A stretch of 64,000 bases of DNA from DASWNP01 sp036399175 (GCA_036399175.1 DASWNP010000046.1:262127-326126), one strand, 5' to 3'; shown: positions 50,073 to 59,608, counted from the stretch's first letter. Notes: generated from the sequence alone by a model not told the origin. Numbers and translations are program-made.

Positions 50073-51893
50073 TTACGGCAGCGCCTCGACCGTGATGAAG
50101 AAGCGGAAAGTGCCGTTCTGTATCACGCCGAGCAGGAGGTGAACGTTGATGCTGCCGCCGGGCGGTATCGGGTTTAAGAGCGTGACCTGTGTCGTGTCGC
50201 GGCAGCAGGAGAGGCTTGAGTTGTGGCCGCCGCCGTTGGGCTGATTGGGCGGCTGTTCAAGCGTCGTCCCGTAGACGGTGACGGAGCAGGGCGCTGTGCC
50301 TCCGCAGGCCGCCGGGTCGTCGGTCGTGACGGCGGTAGCTCCGGTCAGCGTCGGAGAGGTGAGCACGCGTATGTCTGCGACGCTCGTCGCAGGCGACGGG
50401 AAGGTTGTGATGTCCACGACGCGGAAGCGCAGGCGCGTGACGGGCACGTTGCGCGCGTTGACGATGCGGCGACGCACCGAGAGCGTGCCGTTGGTGTAGA
50501 TGCCGCCGCCGTCGCCCGTCGAAGGAGTCAGCGTGTCGGCGTAGGCCGAGCGATTGCGGACGCGGTTGGGCGCGAGCGTCGCGGACTTCGTCTGGTCGAT
50601 GCGAAAGATGGGCAGCTCGTAGAAGCGCTGGATGGGGCTGTCTCTGTTTTCCGGCCCCGGCGCGCCGAGCTGCGGCGAGGGGCCTCGGCTGTAGCCGAAG
50701 GTATCGACGAAGACTAAATCCGCCGCGTTGTTGTCGGTGTCCTGCGGCAGACCCGAAACGAGATTGCGGTAGAAGCTCCACTGGCTTGGGCTGGCGCCGG
50801 GGCCGTTGGCAGTCGTATTTGTGACCGGCGCGTAACCGACGGTGTTGCCCGTGCCTTCTTTGTAGAGCGCGAGCGGCTCGGCGGTCGAGCCGACGGCGTC
50901 GAGTCGATTCGCCTCTGTGAAGTTGACGGGGGTGGCTGTGTTGAAGAGGGCGATGCCCCGGTTGTCGGGAATGTCGGGCGTATAGGTCGCATCCCCGGTC
51001 GCTGTCGTGGATCCCGTACCGTCGCCCGACGGATAACCGGCGAGGCTGTAGCCCAAAGAGTTGACGCAGAGGTAGTGTCCCTTGCCTTTGATGGTCGTGC
51101 CGTTCGGGATGATACAGCGGATGACGGGATTGCCGAGCGCATCGGGCGCGACGACGGCGAAGCCGGGCGAAAGGTCTGAGGCATTAACGAACACGTCGGA
51201 TTCGCTCTTGTTGTAAATCTCGATGAACTCGTCGGTCGGGCCGTTCGGTCCCTGCGTGCGAAACTCGCTGATGATGAGCGGCGTCGGCCCCGCCGGAGGA
51301 ATCACGTCGTATTGAAACTGTGTGGCGCAGGACGACGTGGTGCAGTTCTGGCCGTTGTTGGCGAAGACCTCCGGCCCGCAGTTGTTCGTGCCGTCCTGAC
51401 AGTTGAACCACGCGCCGATTTTATACCTGACGGTCGTCCCGGCTGGCTGCGCGGGGATGACCGCCGTCGCCACGTCCACGCCGTCCACTCCGCAGGTCGA
51501 GGGGTCTTGGAAAGAGCATGTGTAGCTGATGTTGCCGCTCTGAGTGCCCCTGACGAACTTGATGACCTGAGTGCTGGCGTTGCCCGGATTGCCGAAGGAG
51601 CCTGCGGGCGACGTGCCGTCGGTCGTGTAATAGAGGGCGAGCGAGTTGGTGAAGAAACGACATTCAATCTTGTAGCGCAGCGTGTAGGACTCGTCGGAGT
51701 AAATCTGAAATCCGCTGATGCCGCTCTTGTCCGTGTTATCGACGTAGTTTCCGCAAGCGGTGGGCGCGCCCGCGACCGTGCCGACGGGAGTCGTCGTCTG
51801 CTGGTGATAGACGAAGTTGGCCGTCGCCAGCGCGCTGACGGAGAACAGGCAGACCAGAGCGGACGCGAAAAGAAGCTTCATAAACTGTCGCAT
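50073..51893 (-). CDS. Exported protein with lamin-tail domain
   Basis: 606 residues from ATG 51893 (MRQFMKLLFASALVCLFSVS), which has GGGAG upstream and starts a clean signal peptide; the longer frame to 52283 is a shadow. Residues about 20-215 are a Cys-containing beta domain (CGNYVDNTDKSGISGFQIY). Residues about 215-370 match a lamin-tail domain (LTD): PLIISEFRTQGPNGPTDEFI, then LYNKSE-like strand and a GSTAEPLALYKEG motif. The C-terminal half contains further beta repeats. It is secreted or surface-exposed; the LTD suggests binding to DNA or sugars at the surface. Function is unknown. Confidence 0.75.
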   Translation of the reverse strand: MRQFMKLLFASALVCLFSVSALATANFVYHQQTTTPVGTVAGAPTACGNYVDNTDKSGISGFQIYSDESYTLRYKIECRFFTNSLALYYTTDGTSPAGSFGNPGNASTQVIKFVRGTQSGNISYTCSFQDPSTCGVDGVDVATAVIPAQPAGTTVRYKIGAWFNCQDGTNNCGPEVFANNGQNCTTSSCATQFQYDVIPPAGPTPLIISEFRTQGPNGPTDEFIEIYNKSESDVFVNASDLSPGFAVVAPDALGNPVIRCIIPNGTTIKGKGHYLCVNSLGYSLAGYPSGDGTGSTTATGDATYTPDIPDNRGIALFNTATPVNFTEANRLDAVGSTAEPLALYKEGTGNTVGYAPVTNTTANGPGASPSQWSFYRNLVSGLPQDTDNNAADLVFVDTFGYSRGPSPQLGAPGPENRDSPIQRFYELPIFRIDQTKSATLAPNRVRNRSAYADTLTPSTGDGGGIYTNGTLSVRRRIVNARNVPVTRLRFRVVDITTFPSPATSVADIRVLTSPTLTGATAVTTDDPAACGGTAPCSVTVYGTTLEQPPNQPNGGGHNSSLSCCRDTTQVTLLNPIPPGGSINVHLLLGVIQNGTFRFFITVEALP

Positions 51894-52204
51894 AGAAATT
51901 CTCCCGGGTTCAAATGTTGAAGAGTAAATCGCGCTTGGTCGCGACGCTTCCATTTGTGACAAGCCGAGGCGCGGAGGAATCACTTTCAACCCTCCCGAGC
52001 CGGGGCTCAGATATTCGGACGACGCAGGGAATTCGAGACGATTGTCCGGATGGGGGAAATCGTCTCTGAACTGTCGGAGCTTGGCTTGCCGAGCGAAATT
52101 AGCATGAGTGCCCCCGCGCGTCAATACGAGCGCCGGAGACGAAAAGAGCCTCTCGAAGAGGCTCTCGGAGTGGGCATTTGGCCGGTTGTTTGAGCGACGC
52201 TCTT
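51894..52204. other. Intergenic region, 311 bp
   Basis: Between the TonB-type gene (stop at 52205) and the lamin-tail gene (start at 51893). It contains the hairpin at 52145-52165 and no gene; longer frames here have no signal or ribosome site. Confidence 0.5.
52145..52165 (-). terminator. Short hairpin, probable terminator of the TonB-type gene
   Basis: AGAGCCTC / GAGGCTCT, 8-bp stem with a 5-nt loop, followed by TTTT on the minus strand. About 40 nt past the stop codon. Confidence 0.6.
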
Positions 52205-53479
52205 TCAGAGCGCGAAGTTGAAGCTGATGTAGCCGGAGACGCGGACGGGCTGGCCTTCGACGATGGTCGGGCGAAACTTCCAACGGCGCGCGGCGTCTGT
52301 GGCCGGACGCTGCAAAAGCTGTGGGCCGCTCGCCCTTTCAACCGCCTCGACCTCGCCCCGCTCGTTGACGAGCAGATAGACGACGACCACTCCGGACAAT
52401 CCCATGTTTCTCGCCATCTGAGGATAAGCGGGCTGCACTTTCTGCGTCGCTCGCTCAAGCAGCGAGCCGACGGCAACCGGCGCTCCGCTTCTGGTCGCCG
52501 CGCCGTCGCCTCCACCGGACGCGCCGCCCTGCGGCGGCGAAGCGGGCGCAGAAGCTTCGGGCGCGGAGTCGGAAGTATTGCTCGGCGTCGTGGTGCTGCG
52601 TGAACTGATATCGCGGGCAGAGGCTTCGGCGGCTGAAGGTGGCTGTTCGCCTGCGCTCTGAGATGTCGCGGCTGCGCCGTTCGGATTGGTGTTTGCGGGA
52701 GCGTTGGCAGGGGGCGTGGAGCGGCGGACGGATGCCTGGGCGAGCATGGCCGAGCGCGGGTCGGTCGAGATGAGACGCTGGCGGGCTTCGGCTACTTCGC
52801 GTTGCCAGCGCGTGCGCTCGCCGTTCGTCCGCGCGAGCGTGAGTCGAACGGAGGCGGCGTCTTCGAGCAGCGCGACCGTATCGGTATTTCGCGTCCGCGC
52901 GTTGCTTCGACTGTCCGAGTTCTCCTCGTCGTTAATCTGTCGAGCCTGCTCGACGACGCGTTCCAGAAGCACGCGCAACTGGTCGATGTCGCTGCGGGCT
53001 TCGGCAGGCAGCTCAAGGCTGGCGGCGTTTAAGCCGAACTCTCGATAACGGTCGAGGCGCGAGCGCACGCCGTTGACGAGCGAGCCCGCGAGGGCGAAAT
53101 AGACGCGCGTCGTGTTTTCGTTTCCGCGCGTGCGGGCTTTGAAGCTCTCGTCGAGCAGATTGTCGGCGCGCGGGTAGTTGCTCTGCTTGAGATAGACGCC
53201 CATCAGGAGGATGCGCGCGACATCGCGCACGGCGTCGTCGTTCGTTCCGGCGAGGATAGTTTCAAGCTCGCTGGCCGCTGCCGTGAAACTGCCGATGGCT
53301 GCCAGAGACCGCGCTCGCTCGATTCGACTCTGTATTGTCGCCGGTTCAGCCGCGTTGGTCGGCGCGAGGCTCTGCGCCCGCATCGAGACGACTCCGAAAC
53401 TAATCGCCAGCAGGCACAGCGCCAAAGCTTGATAAGAGCCGCGCCCCGCCTTCATCAATAGACCGATTCCCTTCACCAC
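52205..53479 (-). CDS. Exported TonB-family protein
   Basis: 424 residues. N-terminal signal segment (ALALCLLAISFGVVSMRAQS). Residues 50-230 are helical with TPR-like traits (AASELETILAGTNDDAVRDV). A low-complexity Ser/Pro/Ala linker of about 90 residues leads to a TonB C-terminal domain: YPQMARNMGLSGVVVVYLLV, then DAARRWKFRPTIVEGQPVRV. TonB domains usually transmit energy to outer-membrane receptors, but with a free N-terminal signal rather than a membrane anchor this may be a periplasmic or outer-membrane interaction partner. Confidence 0.83.
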   Translation of the reverse strand: MVKGIGLLMKAGRGSYQALALCLLAISFGVVSMRAQSLAPTNAAEPATIQSRIERARSLAAIGSFTAAASELETILAGTNDDAVRDVARILLMGVYLKQSNYPRADNLLDESFKARTRGNENTTRVYFALAGSLVNGVRSRLDRYREFGLNAASLELPAEARSDIDQLRVLLERVVEQARQINDEENSDSRSNARTRNTDTVALLEDAASVRLTLARTNGERTRWQREVAEARQRLISTDPRSAMLAQASVRRSTPPANAPANTNPNGAAATSQSAGEQPPSAAEASARDISSRSTTTPSNTSDSAPEASAPASPPQGGASGGGDGAATRSGAPVAVGSLLERATQKVQPAYPQMARNMGLSGVVVVYLLVNERGEVEAVERASGPQLLQRPATDAARRWKFRPTIVEGQPVRVSGYISFNFAL

Positions 53480-53587
53480 TTCTACTCCATAAATTCAAAA
53501 GCGAGCCTCTAAAGCTCGCTTAACGATTTACCCTCTGTTTCGTTAAGCCATTATGTCCTGTCAATCCACTTCTCGCAACCTGAAAAG

Positions 53588-53690
53588 CAGAGGTCAGAGG
53601 TTAGAGGTCAGAGGTTAGTCAAAACAAAGCTTTGGTCTTGACCTTGCCTGCTTCTGCTTTTGTCTTTCACTGACCTCTGACCTCTCACTT
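53588..53690. repeat. Heptamer inverted-array element HP12
   Basis: Left arm 53591-53618: AGGTCAG, AGGTTAG, AGGTCAG, AGGTTAG. Right arm 53670-53690: CTGACCT, CTGACCT, CTCACTT. The amidohydrolase TGA (53685-53687) is in the right arm; the TonB-type gene starts about 110 bp past the left arm. Confidence 0.88.
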
Positions 53691-55157
53691 GAGGCTTTCG
53701 CTGATGCGCTGGCGGAAGAGGCGCGCGCGGCGTTTGATGTCGGGCTCGTCGAGGGTGAGGAGGCGGCGTTCGAGCATGATGGGTCGGCCTTCGATGATGA
53801 CGGTGCGAACATCCGAGGCTTTGGTGGCATAGACGAGGTGCGAGTAGATGTTGTAGCGCGGCGTCTGGTGCGGGGCGTCGAGTTCGACGATGATGAGGTC
53901 GGCACGTTTTCCGGCTTCGAGCGAGCCTATTTCGCGTTCCATGTGCAGGGCGCGCGCGCCGCGAATCGTCGCCAGCTCCAAAGCCTGCCGAGCGGTGACG
54001 ACGCGCGGGTCGCCCGTCGAAAGCTTGTGCAGCTTTGCCGCCGTGTCTATCTCTTCCCACATGTCGAGGTCGTTATTCGACGCCGCGCCGTCAGTTCCCA
54101 GTCCGAGCGCGAGGTCGGCCGAGAGCATCTGCGGCACGGGCGCGACGCCCGAAGCCAGCTTCATGTTCGACTGCGGATTGTGAACCGCGCCGACCCCCAG
54201 ACGCTTCATCTCGGCTATCTCCGACTCATTGACGAAAACCGTGTGAGCGGCGACGACGCGCGAGTTGAGGAAGCCGAGCCGCAGCAGATATTCGACGGGG
54301 CGCGCACCTTTGTCTTTGACGCTGTCGTCGAGTTCCTTGCGCGTCTCGGCGACGTGGATGAGGATGGGCGCGCCCGTGCGGTCGGAGAGGGCGCGCACGT
54401 TTCTGAGATGCTCGGCGGAGACGGTGTAGGGCGCGTGCGGCGCGACGGCAGCAGTGATGAGCGCGTGGCCGCGCCACTTCTTGATGAAACGCTCGCTGTA
54501 GGCCATCGCCTCTTCGTGCGTCTTGTTGTCGGCGACGGGAAAATCTATCACGGTCTCGCCGAGCAAGCCGCGCACGCCTGCGCGCGCCGTCTCTTCGGCA
54601 ATCGCATCCTCGAAGTAGTACATATCGCAGTAGGTCGTCGTCCCGCCGCGAATCATCTCCAGCAGGCCGAGCTGCGTTCCCGTGCGAACAAATTCCTCCG
54701 TGACGTTCTTGGCCTCGGCGGGGAAGATGTATTTCGTCAGCCACTCGTTGAGGTCGAGGTCGTCTGCGATGCCTCGAAAGAGCGTCATGGGAATGTGCGT
54801 GTGCGCGTTGATGAGGCCGGGCATGACGGCGCGACCGCGCGCATCAATCACACGCCGCGCCGCGTACCTGCGCGCGAGCGTATCCGACGCGCCGACCTCC
54901 ACGATGCGCCCGCCCAAAATCGCCACTGCGCCGTCTTCGATGACAGAGCCCCTCGCGTCCATCGTGACGACGATGCCGCCGCGCACGAGCGTATCGACGC
55001 GACGCGCTTGACGCGCCTGAGCCGGCGCGGCGATGGAGCAGAGATGCGAGACGAGCAGGCAGAGAAGAAGCGCACGGAGGGCAGGCCTCGGCAGGCGCGA
55101 GAGCGGCGTCGAGAGTTTTGCAGGCATCGGCTTTTCGTTTCGGATGAACAAATCCAT
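53685..55157 (-). CDS. Exported amidohydrolase, MTA/SAH deaminase-like
   Basis: 490 residues. After a signal-type segment (ALRALLLCLLVSHLCSIAAP) the enzyme has the amidohydrolase metal site: PGLINAHTHIPMTLFRG (HxH), HVAETRKELDDS, VAAHTVFVNESE and GTDGAASNNDLDMW. It resembles 5-methylthioadenosine/S-adenosylhomocysteine deaminases and chlorohydrolases. Those act in the cytoplasm, so the signal peptide is odd and suggests extracytoplasmic nucleoside or base deamination. It lies 30 bp from the PsiE-like gene and the cytidine deaminase, fitting nucleoside salvage. Confidence 0.85.
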   Translation of the reverse strand: MDLFIRNEKPMPAKLSTPLSRLPRPALRALLLCLLVSHLCSIAAPAQARQARRVDTLVRGGIVVTMDARGSVIEDGAVAILGGRIVEVGASDTLARRYAARRVIDARGRAVMPGLINAHTHIPMTLFRGIADDLDLNEWLTKYIFPAEAKNVTEEFVRTGTQLGLLEMIRGGTTTYCDMYYFEDAIAEETARAGVRGLLGETVIDFPVADNKTHEEAMAYSERFIKKWRGHALITAAVAPHAPYTVSAEHLRNVRALSDRTGAPILIHVAETRKELDDSVKDKGARPVEYLLRLGFLNSRVVAAHTVFVNESEIAEMKRLGVGAVHNPQSNMKLASGVAPVPQMLSADLALGLGTDGAASNNDLDMWEEIDTAAKLHKLSTGDPRVVTARQALELATIRGARALHMEREIGSLEAGKRADLIIVELDAPHQTPRYNIYSHLVYATKASDVRTVIIEGRPIMLERRLLTLDEPDIKRRARLFRQRISESLK

Positions 55158-55190
55158 CTCGGATGAAGAGAGCTACTGAGTTGAAGAAAG

Positions 55191-55718
55191 CTATTTCGGT
55201 CTTCCGGGCAGATAGTGAAAGCGCACGATGAGAAGGCCGGCGAGCGCGGCGACGCTCAGGAGCAAATCGAGCGCGGAGATTTCCGGGCTGACTATCTTGC
55301 GCGCGATGACGAAGAGGATAACCTCGACGGCGGCGCTCGTCCGGTGAAAGAGCAGCAGCAGGCTCAGCTCGGCGGCAATGGCAATCAGCAAGATGTTCGA
55401 GATAATCTCGGCCAGCACCTTGTACTCGTCCGAAGGCATGAGCAGCTTGGGAAACTGGCGCACGACTGTATCGTAGGCGGCGATGGCGGCGGCGATGAGA
55501 ATCAGGACGGCGAGCAGCGAGAGAAAGAGGTGCGTCGCATCGCCGACGTAGCGGCTGATGACGCGCTCGGCCGCCGTCTCTTCTCCTCCGACGCTGCGCT
55601 CTTCGCTCGTTTCATCGTCGCCGCCGCCGCCTTCACGCTTGTCGGCGTCGCCGCTTTCATCTGCCTTCTTTCCCGCTTCGTTCTCTCTCATCATCGGTTT
55701 CGCCCTCGTCCGTCCCAC
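55191..55718 (-). CDS. PsiE-like membrane protein
   Basis: 175 residues. The first 50 are charged and disordered (GDADKREGGGGDDETSEERS). Then four membrane helices (HLFLSLLAVLILIAAAIAAY; IISNILLIAIAAELSLLLLF; VEVILFVIARKIV; LLLSVAALAGLLIVRFHY). The helix pattern with the RKIVSPE motif matches the phosphate-starvation-inducible PsiE family. It starts 2 bp after the cytidine deaminase stop. Exact start unsure: several Met codons near the N-terminus. Confidence 0.72.
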   Translation of the reverse strand: MGRTRAKPMMRENEAGKKADESGDADKREGGGGDDETSEERSVGGEETAAERVISRYVGDATHLFLSLLAVLILIAAAIAAYDTVVRQFPKLLMPSDEYKVLAEIISNILLIAIAAELSLLLLFHRTSAAVEVILFVIARKIVSPEISALDLLLSVAALAGLLIVRFHYLPGRPK

Positions 55719-55719
55719 G

Positions 55720-56166
55720 TCAACTCTGCGCGCCGGTCTCTTCGAGAAAGGCTGCGTCGAAGGGGCGCGGCAGAAGCTCGCTCATTTGCAGCGTCTCGGT
55801 CGCGCCGCGCAGGTTTGCGAGGACGACGGGGATGTCGCCGCAGAACTCCCAGATGAGTTGGCGACACGCGCCGCACGGAGGCGTCAGGCGCTCCGTGTCG
55901 GCGACGACGGCGATGCGTCGGAAACGTCGCGCGCCTTCAGAGAGAGCCTTCCAGATGGTGACGCGCTCGGCGCACATCGTCAGCTCGTAGGCCGCGCTCT
56001 CGATGTTGCAGCCCGTGTAAAGCGTGCCGTTTTCGGCTTCGACGGCAGCGCCGACGCTGAAGTGGGAATACTGCGCCAGCGCGCAGGTGCGCGCACGCAT
56101 GGCCGCTTCGATGATGGCCTGCTCACTTTCGACCACCGCCTGTTCACTCTTCGTTTCGCTAATCAA
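55720..56166 (-). CDS. cdd: Cytidine deaminase
   Basis: 148 residues. Zinc site: CNIESAAYELTMCAERVTI (the C-A-E catalytic motif) and PPCGACRQLIWEF. It deaminates cytidine and deoxycytidine to uridine or deoxyuridine. It overlaps udk by 4 bp (ATGA-type), so the two are translationally coupled; udk phosphorylates the uridine made here. The next gene downstream is PsiE-like. Confidence 0.95.
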   Translation of the reverse strand: MISETKSEQAVVESEQAIIEAAMRARTCALAQYSHFSVGAAVEAENGTLYTGCNIESAAYELTMCAERVTIWKALSEGARRFRRIAVVADTERLTPPCGACRQLIWEFCGDIPVVLANLRGATETLQMSELLPRPFDAAFLEETGAQS

Positions 56167-56834
56167 CCCCCATGTTCTCCTTTCGCGCTCAAGGCGCTCG
56201 TGTTCATCTCGGCCTTGCGCCTGCGCTCATTCGCTAGTCGCTCGCGGATTCTGCCACTGATTAAATCTATGCCGACGAGGTTGTGCCCGCCCTCCGGAAT
56301 AATCACGTCGGCCAGACGCTTCGACGGCTCGACGAACTGCATGTGCATCGGGCGCACGGTCGTCAGGTATTGCTCGACCACCGACTCGACCGTCCTTCCG
56401 CGCTCGGCCACGTCGCGCCTGAGACGGCGTATGAAACGAAGGTCGTCCGGCGTATCGACGAAGACCTTGATGTCCATCTCGGCCAGCAGGCGCGGATCGA
56501 CGAAAATCAGAATGCCCTCGATAATGATAATCGGCTTCGGCTCGACGTGCAGCGTCTCGGGGCGACGCGTGTGCGTCCTGAAATCGTAAATCGGAAGCTC
56601 GACGCTCTCGCCAGCCTTCAGAGCCCTGACGTGCTCGACCAGCAAATCGTTATGAATCGCGTCCGGGTGGTCGAAATTCACCTTCTGCCTCAAATCGAGC
56701 GGCATCTGGTCGAGGTTTCGATAGTAGGAATCCTGCTGAAGAAACACCACCTCGCCCGCCTTCACCGACTCAAGGATGCGGTTCGCCACCGTCGTCTTCC
56801 CCGACCCCGTCCCGCCGCAGATACCGATAATCAT
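56163..56834 (-). CDS. udk: Uridine kinase
   Basis: 223 residues from ATG 56834 (MIIGICGGTGSGKTTVANRIL). The longer frame to 56903 starts in a repeat arm and is rejected. P-loop GGTGSGKT, then PIYDFRTHTR, IIEGILIFVDPRL and the nucleoside-binding stretch DVIIPEGGHN. It phosphorylates uridine or cytidine. It is coupled to cdd downstream and follows the purine nucleoside phosphorylase gene across a repeat element. Confidence 0.93.
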   Translation of the reverse strand: MIIGICGGTGSGKTTVANRILESVKAGEVVFLQQDSYYRNLDQMPLDLRQKVNFDHPDAIHNDLLVEHVRALKAGESVELPIYDFRTHTRRPETLHVEPKPIIIIEGILIFVDPRLLAEMDIKVFVDTPDDLRFIRRLRRDVAERGRTVESVVEQYLTTVRPMHMQFVEPSKRLADVIIPEGGHNLVGIDLISGRIRERLANERRRKAEMNTSALSAKGEHGG

Positions 56835-56856
56835 TCGTTCGCTTCGCTCCTGATTA

Positions 56857-56931
56857 GTAAATCGTGAATCGTAAATCGTAAATAGATAAGAACTGTCTTT
56901 CACTATTTACCATTTACGATTCACGATTTAC
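56857..56931. repeat. Heptamer inverted-array element HP13 (PNP-udk spacer)
   Basis: Left arm 56857-56884: GTAAATC, GTGAATC, GTAAATC, GTAAATA. Right arm 56904-56931: TATTTAC, CATTTAC, GATTCAC, GATTTAC. The phosphorylase TAA (56928-56930) is in the right arm. Same unit as HP11, about 9.6 kb away on the opposite coding strand. Confidence 0.9.
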
Positions 56932-57767
56932 GTCAGTTTAGGGATTACCCGGCGGAGCAGCTCCGCGAAGGTGGCGTGGACGCGCTCGCCGGTCTCGATG
57001 ACTTCGGCGTGGTTGATGGGTGTATCGAGGACGCCTGCGGCCATGTTGGTGATGCAGGAGAGACCGAGCACTTTAATGCCCATGTGGCGCGCGACGATAG
57101 CCTCGGGGACGGTGCTCATGCCGACGGCGTCTGCGCCCAGGAGGCGCAGCATGCGAATCTCGGCGGGCGTTTCGTAGTTGGGGCCAGGAAGCGCCGCGTA
57201 GATGCCGCGCCGCAGCTCAAGCCCCATCGCGTGGGCTTCGCGGACGGCAAGCTCCTGATATTCGTGGTCGTAGACCTCGGACATATCCGGAAAGCGCGAG
57301 CCGAAGCGCTCGTCGTTTGCGCCGCGCAGGGGGCTTGCGCCGAGCAGGTTCAGGTGGTCGGAGATGACTATAAGCGAGCCTTGCGTGAAGGCGTTGTTGA
57401 GACCGCCCGCCGCGTTCGTCAGGACGAGCGACTTGATGCCGAGAAGGCCGAGCGTGCGGATGGGGAAGGTCACTTCTTCGAGCGAGTAGCCTTCGTAGAA
57501 ATGGAAACGCCCCTGCATGGCCGCGACCTCGACGCCCTCGACTTTGCCGAGCACCATGCGCCCGGCGTGGCCTTCGACGGTCGAGCGCGCGAAGCCGGAA
57601 ATATCTTCGTAGGGTATCGAGACCGAATCCTGTAGGTCGTCGGCGAACGCGCCGAGGCCGCTGCCGAGCACGAGCGCGATGCGCGCCTCCGCATCCGAGC
57701 GTGCGCGAATGGTGCGCGCGGCATGCTCGGCGCGCGCGTAAGTGGTATCGGAAGGCGCGGTGTCCAT
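56928..57767 (-). CDS. Purine nucleoside phosphorylase
   Basis: 279 residues from ATG 57767 (MDTAPSDTTYARAEH), a normal length. PNP family I: IALVLGSGLGAFADDL phosphate loop, MQGRFHFYEGYSLEEVTFP, TNAAGGLNN, and the purine site ETPAEIRMLRLLGADAVGMS. This is the trimeric PunA type, which acts on guanosine and inosine. It cleaves purine nucleosides to base and ribose 1-phosphate. Together with the importer genes upstream it forms a nucleoside uptake-and-salvage region. Confidence 0.94.
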   Translation of the reverse strand: MDTAPSDTTYARAEHAARTIRARSDAEARIALVLGSGLGAFADDLQDSVSIPYEDISGFARSTVEGHAGRMVLGKVEGVEVAAMQGRFHFYEGYSLEEVTFPIRTLGLLGIKSLVLTNAAGGLNNAFTQGSLIVISDHLNLLGASPLRGANDERFGSRFPDMSEVYDHEYQELAVREAHAMGLELRRGIYAALPGPNYETPAEIRMLRLLGADAVGMSTVPEAIVARHMGIKVLGLSCITNMAAGVLDTPINHAEVIETGERVHATFAELLRRVIPKLT

Positions 57768-57848
57768 CGTCTTCAAAAGTTCCTCGCTGCGTGGGGAAAG
57801 TCTCGACGGGTGCACGCGTCGAGCGTCGCACTTAATCCTTCTTCGAGC

Positions 57849-59510
57849 CTACCTTTTTCTCTCGTCGTAAAAGAGGATGTTGAAAGCTAACACAAGCGCG
57901 CCCCCGGCGGCTATCAGGAAGAGGATGATGGCGAGGCCGGGATAGCCGAAGAGACGGAAGGAGGTCTCGACGCGCGTCAGCATTGCCGCGCCGACGATGA
58001 GTGCGGCGAGCACGAGCCCGAGCGTGATGCGGTTGGCGACTTTTTGAAAACCTTCCATCAGCTTCGTCTCGTCGATGGCGTCGATTTTGATTTCCACCTC
58101 GTTGTTCGAGATGGCGTCGAGCAGGCGGTTGACGCGAGTGGGCAGTTTCTCCAGCATGTCCTTCATCTCAAGCACCGTGCCGAAGAGGTTGCCGGGCGAG
58201 AAGCTTCGGCGGATGCGATGCTGCATGATGACGGAGGAATACTGCCGGATGGCGTAGTTCGGGTCGAACTTCGGGTCGAGCGTGTGGACGACCTGGTCGA
58301 GATTAAGAAGCGTCTTGCCAATCATCGTGAACTCGGGCGGCAGGCGAAAGCCGCACTCGCCCGAGATACGCGTTATCTCAAGCACGGCGCGACCGGCGTC
58401 GATGTTCTCAATCTGCACTTCCCTGTGCTGGACGACGAGGTCTGCGACGTGGCGGCGAAAGCGCGTGTCGTCGAAGTTCTCCTTCGGCGAGCCGACGCGA
58501 ATGGCAATCTCGGCGGCCTCGTCGCCGCGCCCCTCGCTGATGGCTAAGAGCATCTGAAGCAGCGTGTCTTGCAGGCGCGGAGCAATCCAGGAGACCATGC
58601 CGAGGTCGATGAGCGCGATGGAGCCCGAGTCTGTGAGAAAGACGTTGCCGGGATGGGGGTCGGCGTGGAAGAAGCCATCGACGAGCATCTGCTGTAGATA
58701 AGCATGGAAGAGATGCTCTGCGAGCAGGTAGCCGTCAAGCTCGATGTGTGCGAGCGGGGTCAGCGTGGTTATCTTCTTGCCACTGATGTAGTCCATCGTG
58801 AGCACGCGCGAGGTCGTGTAGTCTTCGATGGGCAGAGGCACGACGATGCGCTCGAAGTCGCGCAGGTTCTGTGCGAAGGTGTGTAGATGACGCGCTTCGG
58901 AGCGATAGTCCAGCTCGCGCAGGAGAGATTTGCGAAACTCTTCGAGCATCGGCTGAAACTCGTAGCGGCTGCCTGCTTCGGTGTGCGCGTCGAGAAACTC
59001 GGCGATGCTGCTCATCGCTTCGAGGTCTTGCGCGATGCTCTCGCGGATGCCCGGTCGCTGTACCTTGACGACGACCGCGCGACCATCGCGCATCCAAGCG
59101 CGATGCACCTGCCCGAGCGAAGCGGCGGCCACCGGCGTCGCCTCAAACTCCGCGAACGCCTTCGACATACGCACGCCCAGCTCCGTCGAGACAATCTGCT
59201 CGACCTCTCCGAAAGAGAAAGGCTCAACCTTGTCCTGAAGGCGCGTCAGCGCGTGTAGATATGGCGGCGGTAGAAGGTCTGCGCGTGTCGAGAGTAGCTG
59301 CGCCAGCTTGATGAAGGTCGGCCCCATCCGCTCAAGGTCAGTCGCCAACTCCTCCGCTTCGGCAGGCACACCCTCGTCGAAGCTCTCATCGACCTCGATG
59401 GCTTCCTCCAGCCCCGCTCTCTTCACCACATCCGAGCGCCCATACTTCATCAGAAGCCAAGCGATGTCCTTATAACGCTTCAGGTGTTCAGACTTTAATG
59501 AAAGACCCAT
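57849..59510 (-). CDS. UbiB/ABC1-family atypical protein kinase
   Basis: 553 residues from ATG 59510 (MGLSLKSEHLKRYKDIAWLL). The longer frame to 59594 begins in a repeat arm. Family motifs: ATPVAAASLGQVHRAWM (the ABC1 Ala-rich nucleotide loop), VVVKVQRPGI, DGFFHADPHPGNVFLTDSG and IALIDLGMVSWIAP. Two membrane helices near the C-terminus (LGLVLAALIVGAAMLT, GLAIILFLIAAGGALVLAF). Such kinases support ubiquinone or other lipid biosynthesis. No other quinone genes are near. Confidence 0.9.
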   Translation of the reverse strand: MGLSLKSEHLKRYKDIAWLLMKYGRSDVVKRAGLEEAIEVDESFDEGVPAEAEELATDLERMGPTFIKLAQLLSTRADLLPPPYLHALTRLQDKVEPFSFGEVEQIVSTELGVRMSKAFAEFEATPVAAASLGQVHRAWMRDGRAVVVKVQRPGIRESIAQDLEAMSSIAEFLDAHTEAGSRYEFQPMLEEFRKSLLRELDYRSEARHLHTFAQNLRDFERIVVPLPIEDYTTSRVLTMDYISGKKITTLTPLAHIELDGYLLAEHLFHAYLQQMLVDGFFHADPHPGNVFLTDSGSIALIDLGMVSWIAPRLQDTLLQMLLAISEGRGDEAAEIAIRVGSPKENFDDTRFRRHVADLVVQHREVQIENIDAGRAVLEITRISGECGFRLPPEFTMIGKTLLNLDQVVHTLDPKFDPNYAIRQYSSVIMQHRIRRSFSPGNLFGTVLEMKDMLEKLPTRVNRLLDAISNNEVEIKIDAIDETKLMEGFQKVANRITLGLVLAALIVGAAMLTRVETSFRLFGYPGLAIILFLIAAGGALVLAFNILFYDERKR

Positions 59511-59530
59511 CAAATACCTCTCAGGCAAGC

Positions 59531-59608
59531 GAGCAGTGAGCGGTAAGCGGTAAGCAGTAAAATCAGAACAGGTCTTTATCTGCTCACTGCTCACCGCTCA
59601 CTGCTCAC
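59531..59608. repeat. Heptamer inverted-array element HP14 (permease-UbiB spacer)
   Basis: Left arm 59531-59558: GAGCAGT, GAGCGGT, AAGCGGT, AAGCAGT. Right arm 59581-59608: TGCTCAC, TGCTCAC, CGCTCAC, TGCTCAC. The permease stop (59605-59607) is in the right arm. Confidence 0.9.

Noticed and set aside
53838..55166. Long plus-strand frame of 442 codons opposite the amidohydrolase
   Set aside because: It mirrors a gene with clear catalytic motifs; the frame has no ribosome site and is a product of high GC.
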